NCBI RefSeq assembly: GCF_018780075.1 | Contig: NZ_JADMKB010000006.1 | Coordinates: 4,323 to 55,944 of the forward strand | Reading direction: 5' to 3' | Length of the DNA: 51,622 nucleotides | Source: Hydrogenophaga sp. | GTDB taxonomy: Bacteria; Pseudomonadota; Gammaproteobacteria; Burkholderiales; Burkholderiaceae_C | Part shown: piece after piece, positions 6,552 to 13,995 of the stretch | Numbering within the stretch: position 1 is the first letter of the stretch | How the letters are laid out: every line of letters begins with the position of its first letter | The notes under the pieces: generated by a model | Seen by the model: only the letters and a program-made list of their open reading frames with translations | Told to the model about the DNA's origin: nothing | Databases searched by the model: none | Made by a program: the position numbers and the translations under genes

Positions 6552-8297
6552 ATGCAAGTCCTGAACACCCCGAGCAAGCTCCCCACAGAAGCCACCTTCG
6601 ACCTGGTCGTGATCGGCGCCGGTGGCGCCGGCATGGCGGCCGCGCTGTTCGCGGCCCTCAAAGGGCAGCGGGTGCTGCTGGTCGAGCGCACGGAACACGT
6701 GGGTGGCACAACGGCCTGGTCGGCTGGCACCACCTGGGTGCCGGGCACGCACCATGCAGCCAGCGTGAACCCCTTCGACACGTTGGCCGACGCCGCGCGC
6801 TACCTCAACAACGCCATCGGCGAGCGCACGCCGCCGGCCTTGCGCCAGGCCTTTCTGGACCACGGCGCCGCCACGATCCGCCTGCTGGAAGACCGCACCG
6901 AGCTGAAGTTCCGGCCCTACGCCAAACACCCGGACTACATCTCCGACCTCGGCGGCTCCACGCTCAACGGCCGCGCGCTGGAGCCGCTGCCGTTCGACGG
7001 CCGGCTGCTTGGCGACCTGTTCCCGCTCGTGCGCCCGCCCATCCCCGAGTTCACGGTGCTCGGCGGCATGATGGTGGACCGCACCGACATCAACCACCTG
7101 CTCGCGCTCACGAAGTCCTTCGCTTCGTTCAGGCACGCGCTCAGGATCATTGCGCGCCACGGCATGGACCGCCTGCGCCACCCGCGCGGCACGCGCCTGG
7201 TGATGGGCAACGCGCTGGTGGCGCGGCTGTTGTATTCACTGTCGAAGCACGCTCACGTGACGCTCTTGCTCAACACCTCGGTGAAGCGCTTCGAGCGCAG
7301 CGCCGATGGTGTGAGCGGCGTCGTGCTCGAGGGGCAGGGCAAAGGACAGAGCGGATGGCGCGCCGTCACTGCCACGGGCGGCGTGGTGCTGGCCAGCGGC
7401 GGCTTCAACCGCCACCCCGATCTGCGCGCCCAGATGCTGCCCGGCGCCCAGATCGGCTGGTGCCCGGCCGCCCCCGGCCACACCGCCGAGGCGCATGCGT
7501 TGGCCAAAGACGCGGGCGCTGTGTACGGCAAGGGCGCCTTGAGCAACGCCTTCTGGGCGCCCGTGTCCTTGCGACAACGCGCCGACGGCAGCACCGCCGT
7601 GTTCCCGCACTTCGTGATGGACCGCGCCAAGCCCGGCATGCTCACCGTGAACCAGGCCGGCGAGCGTTTCGTCAACGAAAGCACCTCGTACCACCTGTTC
7701 GGCATGGCCATGCAGGCCTCCGGCAGCGTGCCGGCCTTCCTGGTCTGTGACGCCCAGGCGCTGCAGACCTACGGCCTCGGCATGGTGCGCCCCGGTGCCA
7801 GCGCCAAAGACAGGGCGCCGTTTCTCGCCGACGGTTACCTCACGCAGGGCGCGACGCTCGACGAGCTGGCGGACCGGCTGGGCATCGACGCCGCCAGCCT
7901 GAAGGCCAGCGTGCAGCAGATCAACGCCTACGCAGAAACCGGCGTGGACCCGGACTTCCAGCGCGGGGCCACGGCCTACCAGCAGAACATCGGCGACGCC
8001 GCGGCCGGTGGCAAGAACCCCAACCTCGGCCCGCTGGACACCGCGCCGTTCTATGCCTTGAAGCTCTACCCCGGCGACATCGGCGCGGCCACCGGCTTCG
8101 CCACCGATGGCGACGCACGGGTGCTCGACGCGGCGGGCCAGCCCATCGCCGGCCTGTACGCCGTGGGCAACGACATGCACTCCATCATGGGCGGCGTCTA
8201 CACCGCGCCCGGCATCACCATCGGCCCGGGCATCGTGTTCGGTTTCCTGGCGGCGCGCCACGCGGCGGCACGCGCTCAGGGGAAACCCGGGTTGTGA
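6552..8297 (+). CDS. FAD-dependent oxidoreductase, ketosteroid dehydrogenase-like (copy B)
   Basis: A 581-aa flavoprotein with LVVIGAGGAGMAAALFAALKG (GAGGAG 22-27), GGTTAWSAGTTWVPG and the C-terminal FAD site GLYAVGNDMHSIMGGVYTAPG. It is clearly homologous along its length to the gene at 2867-4648: both share GGTTAWS, LVCD, YGLG, APFYA/GPFYA and GQPIAGLYA. It starts 2 bp after the AroE-like stop, indicating translational coupling. Likely reaction: alpha,beta-dehydrogenation (or the reverse) of a cyclic ketone or carboxylate produced by its neighbour. The protein lacks a visible signal peptide, so it should act in the cytoplasm. Confidence 0.9.
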   Translation: MQVLNTPSKLPTEATFDLVVIGAGGAGMAAALFAALKGQRVLLVERTEHVGGTTAWSAGTTWVPGTHHAASVNPFDTLADAARYLNNAIGERTPPALRQAFLDHGAATIRLLEDRTELKFRPYAKHPDYISDLGGSTLNGRALEPLPFDGRLLGDLFPLVRPPIPEFTVLGGMMVDRTDINHLLALTKSFASFRHALRIIARHGMDRLRHPRGTRLVMGNALVARLLYSLSKHAHVTLLLNTSVKRFERSADGVSGVVLEGQGKGQSGWRAVTATGGVVLASGGFNRHPDLRAQMLPGAQIGWCPAAPGHTAEAHALAKDAGAVYGKGALSNAFWAPVSLRQRADGSTAVFPHFVMDRAKPGMLTVNQAGERFVNESTSYHLFGMAMQASGSVPAFLVCDAQALQTYGLGMVRPGASAKDRAPFLADGYLTQGATLDELADRLGIDAASLKASVQQINAYAETGVDPDFQRGATAYQQNIGDAAAGGKNPNLGPLDTAPFYALKLYPGDIGAATGFATDGDARVLDAAGQPIAGLYAVGNDMHSIMGGVYTAPGITIGPGIVFGFLAARHAAARAQGKPGL

Positions 8298-8502
8298 TCG
8301 ATGATCGAACACCTGTGTGCACTGAACGATCGGCATCGGGTGCGTTCGCATGGACCGGCACCTGGTGCGGTCCTACATTCGAGGCCTTCGTCCCGGGGGA
8401 CCGCCCAGCGGCGGACCCTGAGGCAGGGCTTCAACGTCGCGTGTGAAACCCATGAGTCCGGGTCCCAGGGCTTGATTTTTTCCAACAGAAGGAGACATGC
8501 AA
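8298..8502 (+). promoter_or_regulatory. Leader between flavoprotein and tctC with a strong hairpin
   Basis: No gene is visible in these 205 bp. GGACCGGCACC at 8352-8362 and GGTGCGGTCC at 8364-8373 form a 10-bp stem with one bulge. AAGGAG at 8489-8494 is the tctC ribosome binding site. The hairpin could stabilise or insulate the highly expressed binding-protein message from the enzyme part of the operon. Confidence 0.45.
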
Positions 8503-9516
8503 ATGCAATTCACCAAACGTCAATGGCTCGGCACCGCCGTCGCGGCCCTCACCGCCGTGACCTTCGCCGGTCAGGCCTCGGCACAGGCCTACCCTGAGCG
8601 CGACATCACCGCCGTGATCCAGTGGGGCGCTGGCGGCGGCACCGACGTCGCCATGCGCGGCTACGCGCCTTACGCCGAAGAAGCCCTGGGCAAGAAGATC
8701 GTGTTGCAGAACAAGCCCGGCGCGGCCGGAGCCATCGGCGCCAACTTCGTGCTGCAGCAGCCGTCCGACGGCTACACCCTCCTGATGGGTGCCGAGCCGC
8801 AGGCGCTGTTCCGCGTGATGAAGATGGCCGAGTTCGACTACGACCAGTTCTATCCCATCAACGTCGCGGCGATCGCCAACTCCATCCTGCTGGTGGCCAA
8901 GCCCGACGCGCCTTGGAACAACATGCAGGACTTGCTGAGCCATGTGCAGGCCAACCCCAAGAAGGTCAAGCAGTACATGGCCGGCCAGGGCACCGTGCCC
9001 TACACGGTCAACACCATGATCGGCAGCCTCACCAAGTTCGAGACCATCCAGGTGCCGTTTGATGGCGACGGCCCGGCCATCGCTGCGCTGCAGGGCGGCC
9101 ACCTGGACATCGGTTTCATCGCTTCCGGCGCTGCCATCGAGCACGTCAAGGCCGGCCGCCTCAAGGCGCTGGGCGTGCTGGACAACAAGCCCTTCCAGGG
9201 CATCGCACCCATGACCGACGCACCGTCGCTCAAGGCCCTGCCGAAGTACCTGCCCTGGGGCGCGTGGTACGGCGTGTTCGTGAAGAAAGACACCCCCGAG
9301 CCGGTCAAGGCCAAGCTGGTGGCCGCCTTCAAGAAGGCCGGCGAGAACCCGCAGTACCGCAAGCTGATGGAGGGCCGTGGCACGACGATGTTGAACCTGG
9401 GCGGTGCCGACGCCGAGAAGTTCATCAAGAAGTGGCAGTCCACCACCGCCTGGCTGTACCAGAACGCCGGCACCGCCAAGGTGGACCCGGCCACGCTGGG
9501 CATCGCGAAGCCCTGA
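8503..9516 (+). CDS. tctC: Tripartite tricarboxylate transporter substrate-binding protein (Bug/TctC)
   Basis: A 337-aa periplasmic solute receptor. The Sec signal peptide is MQFTKRQWLGTAVAALTAV..., cleaved after ASA, before QAYPERDITAVIQWGAGGGTD. The Bug hallmarks are the GAGGGTD loop, NKPGAAGAIGANFVLQQPSDGYTLL and the domain-2 segment AALQGGHLDIGF. It delivers a carboxylate to TctBA. ATG 8503 has AAGGAG 8 bp upstream; the earlier ATG at 8497 is only 2 bp from it. Bug paralogs are very numerous in Burkholderiales and bind diverse carboxylates. The ligand here is presumably the substrate of the neighbouring enzymes. Confidence 0.94.
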   Translation: MQFTKRQWLGTAVAALTAVTFAGQASAQAYPERDITAVIQWGAGGGTDVAMRGYAPYAEEALGKKIVLQNKPGAAGAIGANFVLQQPSDGYTLLMGAEPQALFRVMKMAEFDYDQFYPINVAAIANSILLVAKPDAPWNNMQDLLSHVQANPKKVKQYMAGQGTVPYTVNTMIGSLTKFETIQVPFDGDGPAIAALQGGHLDIGFIASGAAIEHVKAGRLKALGVLDNKPFQGIAPMTDAPSLKALPKYLPWGAWYGVFVKKDTPEPVKAKLVAAFKKAGENPQYRKLMEGRGTTMLNLGGADAEKFIKKWQSTTAWLYQNAGTAKVDPATLGIAKP

Positions 9517-9519
9517 CGA

Positions 9520-9605
9520 CCCCCCCGCCGCGCTGCGCGCGACCCCCCAGGGGGCGGCACTGGCCGTCCGGCACAGCCGGCCCGGCGGTGCCCTGGGGGA
9601 ACTCC
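9520..9605. repeat. Dispersed repeat, copy 4 (inverted)
   Basis: Reading the minus strand gives GGGCACCGCCGGGCCGGC, CGGACGGCCAGTG, CCGCCCCCTGGGGGG and a GCGCGCAGCGC tail, matching copies 1-3. It occupies the tctC-tctB gap. Its hairpins may reduce downstream transcription and so make the binding protein the most abundant product. Confidence 0.75.
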
Positions 9606-9666
9606 CCCTCCTTCCCTCGCCCACGTCGGGGGGCGCATCTGCCTTTTCCGTTTGAGGAGACCTTCC

Positions 9667-10176
9667 ATGCACACCAGTCACCCAAGACTGGCCGGCGAGC
9701 TGACCTTCATGGTGCTGCTTGTTCTGGTCAGTGTTTTTCTCCTGTGGACGTCGTACCAGATTTCCAGTTTTGACTCGCTGGCCGCGCCCGGCAGCTTTCC
9801 CATGGTGTGCGCCGCCGCCATGCTGTTCACCGGTCTGATCAACGTCGTGAAGACCGCCCGCGCCAAGCTCAACCTGGAAAACGGTGAGACCTGGGCACAG
9901 CAGTTCGTTCGCAAGGTCACGCCGCTGCAACTGATCGCCTTCGCTGTGCTGATCTTCATGTACATGCTGGGCATGGAGTACATCGGTTTCTTGATCGCCT
10001 CCTACATCTTCCTGGCCGCGTCCATGTACCTGCTGGGCAGCCGCCGCGTCGGGCTCAACCTGCTGATCAGCGTGCTGGTGCTGGCCGCCATCTTTGTTGT
10101 GTTCCGCACCGCCTTCTCGGTGGTGCTGCCCGCCGGCTCGCTCGTCGGTCCCCACCTGCCGGAGTTCCTGAAATGA
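9667..10176 (+). CDS. tctB: Tripartite tricarboxylate transporter small membrane subunit TctB
   Basis: A 169-aa protein with four hydrophobic segments: LTFMVLLVLVSVFLLW, FPMVCAAAMLFTGLI, LIAFAVLIFMYMLGM and a long C-terminal LIASYIFLAASMYL/LLISVLVLAAIFVV pair. That is the TctB topology and length. ATG 9667 is preceded by GAGGAGA (9654-9660) at good spacing. Its last codons overlap the start of tctA by 4 bp (ATGA), so assembly of the two membrane subunits is likely coupled. Confidence 0.9.
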   Translation: MHTSHPRLAGELTFMVLLVLVSVFLLWTSYQISSFDSLAAPGSFPMVCAAAMLFTGLINVVKTARAKLNLENGETWAQQFVRKVTPLQLIAFAVLIFMYMLGMEYIGFLIASYIFLAASMYLLGSRRVGLNLLISVLVLAAIFVVFRTAFSVVLPAGSLVGPHLPEFLK

Positions 10177-11663
10177 TGGAAGCCCTTGGTTATTTCCTGA
10201 TGTCCTGGCTGGACTGGAAGATGCTCGCGCTCACCGCGCTGGGCACTTTCGCCGGCATCTACATCGGCGCCATCCCCGGCCTGTCGGTCACGATGGCGGT
10301 CTCCATCCTGATCTCGTTCACCTTCAAGTGGGACGTGAACCAGGCCTTGGCGCTCATTTCCGGTATCTACCTCGGTGGTGTGTATGGCGGTTCGCGCAGC
10401 GCGATCCTGCTGAACATTCCGGGCGCGCCTTCGGCCATTGCCACCGGCCTGGACGGCTACCCGCTGGCCAAGCGCGGTGAAGCGGGGCAGGCCATCGGCC
10501 TGACCACGGTGGTCTCGGTCTACGGCGGTTTCATCGGCATCCTGGCGCTCGCCATCGCGGCGCCCGCGGTCTCCAGCCTGGCGCTGAAGTTCGGCCCCCG
10601 CGAGTACCTGCTGCTGGCGATCTGGGGCATCCTGCTGGTGGGCAGCCTCTCGGGCGAATCGCTCTCCAAAGGCATCTTTGCCGGCGCACTCGGCGCGCTG
10701 ATTTCCTGCGTCGGCCTGGACCCGATGACGGGCGAGCAGCGCCTCACCTTCGGCAGCCTGCAGATGTCGGCCGGTATCTCCTACATCGCCGCCATGATCG
10801 GTTTCTTCGGCGTGGCCGAGGTGATTGCCCAGTTGCACGAACTCAAGCTCACGGCGGTCAAACAGAACGTGAGCAAGATCATTCCGTCCTGGGGCCTGGT
10901 GCGCAAATACCTGCCGCTGGCCACCCGCACCTCCGCCATCGGCGTGGTGGTGGGGGCCCTGCCTGGCGCGGGTGGCGACATCGCCGCGCTCATGGCCTAC
11001 GACCACGCCAAGCGCACGGTGAAGAACCCCTCGCGTCCGTTCGGCGAAGGTGCCTACGAAGGCCTGGTGGCGCCCGAGTCGGCCAACAACGCGGCGGTCG
11101 GGGGCGCCTACGTGCCCATGCTGACCCTGGGCATCCCGGGTGATGCGGTCACGGCCGTGATCATCGGCGCGCTCTACATCCACGGCCTGAAACCGGGTCC
11201 GATGCTGATGATCGAAACCCCGCACCTGTTCTGGTTCGTGGTGGGCTCGCTGACGCTGGCCAACCTCTTCCTGCTGGTGTTTGGCCTGACGGGCATCAAG
11301 ATCTTCGCCAAGATCGTCGAGACACCCAAACCGGTGCTGTTGCCGCTGATCCTGGTGCTGTCGGCGGTGGGTGCCTACGCCATCAACAACAACCCGGTGG
11401 ACGTGTACTGGATGCTGGGCTTCGGCCTCTTCGGGTACTTCCTGAAGATGTACGGCTTCCAGGTCGGTCCCGTCATTCTGGGCATGATCCTCGGCCCGAT
11501 GATGGACCGCAGCTACCGCCAGGCGATGCTCTCGACCGGCGAAGACGTGGGCCTGTTCTTCACCGAGTTTTTCACCACGCCGTTGTCCGCCATCATCCTC
11601 GCGGCCTTGGCCTTCACCATCGTGAGCCAGACGGGCTGGTACAAGACCTGGAGAGGCCGGTAA
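10173..11663 (+). CDS. tctA: Tripartite tricarboxylate transporter large membrane subunit TctA
   Basis: A 496-aa integral membrane permease of the TctA family. Characteristic elements are the N-terminal GTFAGIYIGAIPGLSVTMAV loop, ISGIYLGGVYGGSRSAILLNIPGAPSA, a second copy of the PGAGGD-type loop (VGALPGAGGDIAALMAYDHAKR) and ESANNAAVGGAYVPMLTLGIPGD. These paired Gly/Pro loops form the substrate pathway. It completes tctCBA, which would energise carboxylate uptake with the ion gradient. A strong terminator follows at 11748. Confidence 0.95.
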   Translation: MMEALGYFLMSWLDWKMLALTALGTFAGIYIGAIPGLSVTMAVSILISFTFKWDVNQALALISGIYLGGVYGGSRSAILLNIPGAPSAIATGLDGYPLAKRGEAGQAIGLTTVVSVYGGFIGILALAIAAPAVSSLALKFGPREYLLLAIWGILLVGSLSGESLSKGIFAGALGALISCVGLDPMTGEQRLTFGSLQMSAGISYIAAMIGFFGVAEVIAQLHELKLTAVKQNVSKIIPSWGLVRKYLPLATRTSAIGVVVGALPGAGGDIAALMAYDHAKRTVKNPSRPFGEGAYEGLVAPESANNAAVGGAYVPMLTLGIPGDAVTAVIIGALYIHGLKPGPMLMIETPHLFWFVVGSLTLANLFLLVFGLTGIKIFAKIVETPKPVLLPLILVLSAVGAYAINNNPVDVYWMLGFGLFGYFLKMYGFQVGPVILGMILGPMMDRSYRQAMLSTGEDVGLFFTEFFTTPLSAIILAALAFTIVSQTGWYKTWRGR

Positions 11664-11740
11664 CCTCCTGCGCCGTTGCGCGGCTTTCCCCAGGGGGACG
11701 CGCTTGTGGCCGGGCAGAGCCCGTGCCGCGGCGTGTGTTC
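11663..11740. repeat. Dispersed repeat, diverged copy 5 (inverted)
   Basis: The minus-strand reading GCACGGGCTCTGCCCGG, GCGTCCCCCTGGGG and GCCGCGCAACGGCG keeps the order of parts seen in copies 1-4 with several changes. It lies just after tctA and before the terminator. Confidence 0.55.
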
Positions 11741-11747
11741 CGGCGTC

Positions 11748-11781
11748 AAACCCCCGGGACCGAAAGGTCCCGGGGGTTTTT
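11748..11781 (+). terminator. Rho-independent terminator of the tct operon
   Basis: A perfect 14-bp stem AAACCCCCGGGACC (11748-11761) and its complement (11766-11779) closed by a GAAA tetraloop, followed by TTTTT (11777-11781). It ends the rightward operon. It faces the convergent eamA gene, whose stop is at 11785, and may terminate that transcript too, although the opposite-strand U-run is only three bases. Confidence 0.92.
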
Positions 11782-11784
11782 CAT

Positions 11785-12684
11785 TCAGGGGATGGGGTTT
11801 TCAACCACGGACCGGCGCAGCGGGTTGAACCCCGTCACCAGCGCGGTCGCCAGCAACACCAGCGCACCGCCGACGAAGATGCCCGAGGACACCGATTCGC
11901 CCAGAAAAAGGTGGCCCCAGGTGACGCCGAACACCGGGATCAGGAACGCCGGGCTGGTGGCCGCCACCGGCGACACGTGGCGGATGATGCGCAGGTTCAG
12001 CCAATAGGCCAGGCCCGAGGTGAACACGCCCATGATCAGCAGCGCGACCATGGCCGTGGGCGTGAAATTCGCTTGCGGCAGCGTCCACAGCGCCCCGGGC
12101 AGCAGCAACACCATGGCCGCCGCGCTGATGCCCGCAGCGATGGCCAGCGGCTGCATGTGCTCGGTGGCGCGCTTCATCAGCGGTGTGGAGATGCCGTAGC
12201 AGGCCGCCGCCACGATGCAGGCCAGTGCCGCGGTGATGGTGGTCGCGTCCGGTTTCACCGGTCCCAGCTGCAGGATCAGGCCCACACCCACGAAGCCGAG
12301 CGCGCAGCCCAGCAGTTTGCGGGCGTTCAGGGTGTCCTGGCCGAGCCAGGCCGACGCCAGCGTGCCGAACAGCACCACCGTCGTGTTGAGCAAGGCGCTG
12401 TAGCCTGCGGGCAGGCGCAGCGCGGCCCAGGCGTAGAGCAGGAACGGGGCGGCCAGCGAGAGCGTGCTCAGGCGCAGCAGCTCGCGCCAGTGGCGCCAGG
12501 GCCAGGGCTCGCGCAGCGCAGCCATCAGCACCGCCAGCGTGATGGTGGCCAGCAGCACACGGCCAAAGGCCATGACCTGCGGCCCGAGCAGCGGGCTCGC
12601 GATGCGCAGGAACAGGAAGGAGGCTCCCCACAGGGCAGACAGGCCCACGAGCTGGGCAAAGTGGCGGGTTTTCACGCGACCCAT
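11785..12684 (-). CDS. EamA/DMT family transporter
   Basis: A 299-aa membrane protein of the drug/metabolite transporter superfamily with ten hydrophobic segments arranged as two EamA repeats. Repeat one begins LVGLSALWGASFLFLRIASP; repeat two begins ALACIVAAACYGISTPLMKR and includes SPAFLIPVFGVTWGHLFLGE, the usual C-terminal Pro/Glu motif. Such proteins export amino acids, purines or other metabolites; the substrate cannot be read from sequence. It is convergent with tctA and divergent from the 99-aa gene. Confidence 0.88.
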   Translation of the reverse strand: MGRVKTRHFAQLVGLSALWGASFLFLRIASPLLGPQVMAFGRVLLATITLAVLMAALREPWPWRHWRELLRLSTLSLAAPFLLYAWAALRLPAGYSALLNTTVVLFGTLASAWLGQDTLNARKLLGCALGFVGVGLILQLGPVKPDATTITAALACIVAAACYGISTPLMKRATEHMQPLAIAAGISAAAMVLLLPGALWTLPQANFTPTAMVALLIMGVFTSGLAYWLNLRIIRHVSPVAATSPAFLIPVFGVTWGHLFLGESVSSGIFVGGALVLLATALVTGFNPLRRSVVENPIP

Positions 12685-12842
12685 TGTGCGGGGCTTTGGG
12701 AGGCCGGCCTGTCCGGTTGGCGCAAGGGCTTCCCTCCGTTGGGGTGGGTGAGGGCAGGGCGGTGCCGCACCTCAGTAAAATCGCCCACCTCAACAGGCGG
12801 CCAACCGGCCCGCTTGCACATCGACCCCACCACTGGACACCC

Positions 12843-13142
12843 ATGCGTTATTCCGTCTCTCACCACAAGCTCAACCAGATCCTCGCGGCCCACGGCCTCA
12901 AAACCGGCGACGCGGGCGGCATCGACAAGCTCTTTGGTGGCAATGACGGCTACTACTGGTTCGGCACCGTGCGCGACCTCTGCCCCCCCGGCAAGACCAT
13001 CAGCTGGGACGACCAGTACAGCATGGTCAACGCCATCCAGGCCCACGAAAACGCCACCGCCGCCGAAGACGAGATGAAGCCGCAGGTGCCCAGCGCGGCC
13101 AACATCGCGGCGCTCTCCAAGGTGCTGGGCGACCCGATCTGA
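12843..13142 (+). CDS. Hypothetical 99-aa protein
   Basis: Unrecognised soluble protein: MRYSVSHHKLNQILAAHGLK, then GGIDKLFGGNDGYYWFGTVRDLCPPGK and an acidic tail AAEDEMKPQVPSAANIAALS. Codon use matches the neighbours (GC-rich third positions), and it reads as a single compact domain. There is no signal peptide or membrane segment. It stands alone between eamA (divergent) and the end of kdpE (convergent), with a nested inverted repeat immediately downstream. No function is proposed. Confidence 0.72.
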   Translation: MRYSVSHHKLNQILAAHGLKTGDAGGIDKLFGGNDGYYWFGTVRDLCPPGKTISWDDQYSMVNAIQAHENATAAEDEMKPQVPSAANIAALSKVLGDPI

Positions 13143-13200
13143 ACAGCGTTTTCGGCCTGAGGCGAGCGCACCGCGATCTCCCGCTCTCTTCCAATCAGCG

Positions 13201-13299
13201 GACATTCAAAGAACCGCCGTCCTCATGAGTCCGACGGCCGGTTTCAGTCGCACAGCCAACGTCGGACACAGGTCCCATCGGCGTTTCCGGTTGAATGTC
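13201..13299. repeat. 99-bp nested inverted repeat between convergent genes
   Basis: Four tiers of complementary arms share nearly the same centre: GACATTCAA/TTGAATGTC (13201-13209, 13291-13299), CGCCG/CGGCG (13215-13219, 13279-13283), GTCCGAC/GTCGGAC (13229-13235, 13261-13267) and GGC/GCC (13236-13238, 13255-13257). It lies between the stops of the 99-aa gene and kdpE. It may be a long terminator-like structure, an RNA element or a non-autonomous mobile element. Confidence 0.6.
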
Positions 13300-13302
13300 G
13301 GA

Positions 13303-13995
13303 TCAGCACTTGAAACGGTAGCCGACCCCCGTTTCGGTGATCAGGTGCCTGGGCATTGACGGCTGGGATTCAACCTTCTTGCGCAGGTTGGCCATGTGCA
13401 CCCGCACGTAGTGCATGTCCTCCTGGTGCCCGGGGCCCCACACGGCCTTGAGCAACTGGGCGTGGGTGATCACGCGGTCGGGTTGCGAGGCCAGGTGTGT
13501 CAGCAGCTTGTATTCGATGGGGGTGAGGTGCAGCACCTCGCCCGCGCGCTCCACCACGCGGCGCACGAGGTCGATGCGGATGTCGCCGAAGGTGATCTGC
13601 GGCTCGCCGGCCGGTGTCTGTTGCTGGTGGCGGCGCAACTGGGCACGCACGCGCGCCGTGAGTTCGCCCGAGCCGAAGGGCTTCACCAGGTAGTCGTCGG
13701 CGCCGGCGTCGAGCGCGGCGATCTTGCTCGCCTCGGCGCTGCGGGCCGAGAGCACGATCACCGGCATGGATGACCATTGCCGCAGTTCGAGGATGAGGTC
13801 CACACCGTCGCCGTCGGGCAGGCCCAGGTCGAGCACCACCAGGTCGGGGCGCCGCGTGCCGGCCTCGATGAGCCCACGCTGGTAGTTCTCGGCCTCGTGC
13901 ACCGTGTGGCCCTCGGCCTCCAGCGTGAGGCGCACGAAGCGGCGGATGTGGGCCTCGTCTTCGACGATCAGGATCTGGCTGCCGGGTGGGGTCAT
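13303..13995 (-). CDS. kdpE: Two-component response regulator KdpE
   Basis: A 230-aa OmpR/PhoB-class regulator. The receiver domain has the acidic pocket VEDE (residues 11-14), phospho-acceptor Asp56 in VVLDLGLPDGDG and Lys in DDYLVKPFG. The C-terminal winged helix includes LTPIEYKLLTHLASQPDRVITHAQLLKAVWG and HYVRVHMANLRKKVE. It activates kdpFABC when K+ is limiting. Its start overlaps the kdpD stop by 4 bp, so sensor and regulator are co-translated. The likely target is the tandem repeat at 21713-21734. Confidence 0.96.
   Translation of the reverse strand: MTPPGSQILIVEDEAHIRRFVRLTLEAEGHTVHEAENYQRGLIEAGTRRPDLVVLDLGLPDGDGVDLILELRQWSSMPVIVLSARSAEASKIAALDAGADDYLVKPFGSGELTARVRAQLRRHQQQTPAGEPQITFGDIRIDLVRRVVERAGEVLHLTPIEYKLLTHLASQPDRVITHAQLLKAVWGPGHQEDMHYVRVHMANLRKKVESQPSMPRHLITETGVGYRFKC

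Noticed and set aside
11748..11781. Strong GC stem considered as another dispersed-repeat copy or an operator
   Set aside because: A perfect stem with a GAAA tetraloop and a T-run is a standard intrinsic terminator and is explained as such.
13221..13240. A CTCATGAG segment suggesting a hammerhead-type ribozyme core
   Set aside because: The required CUGAUGA and GAAA cores are not present on either strand, and the surrounding stems do not form the three-way junction.
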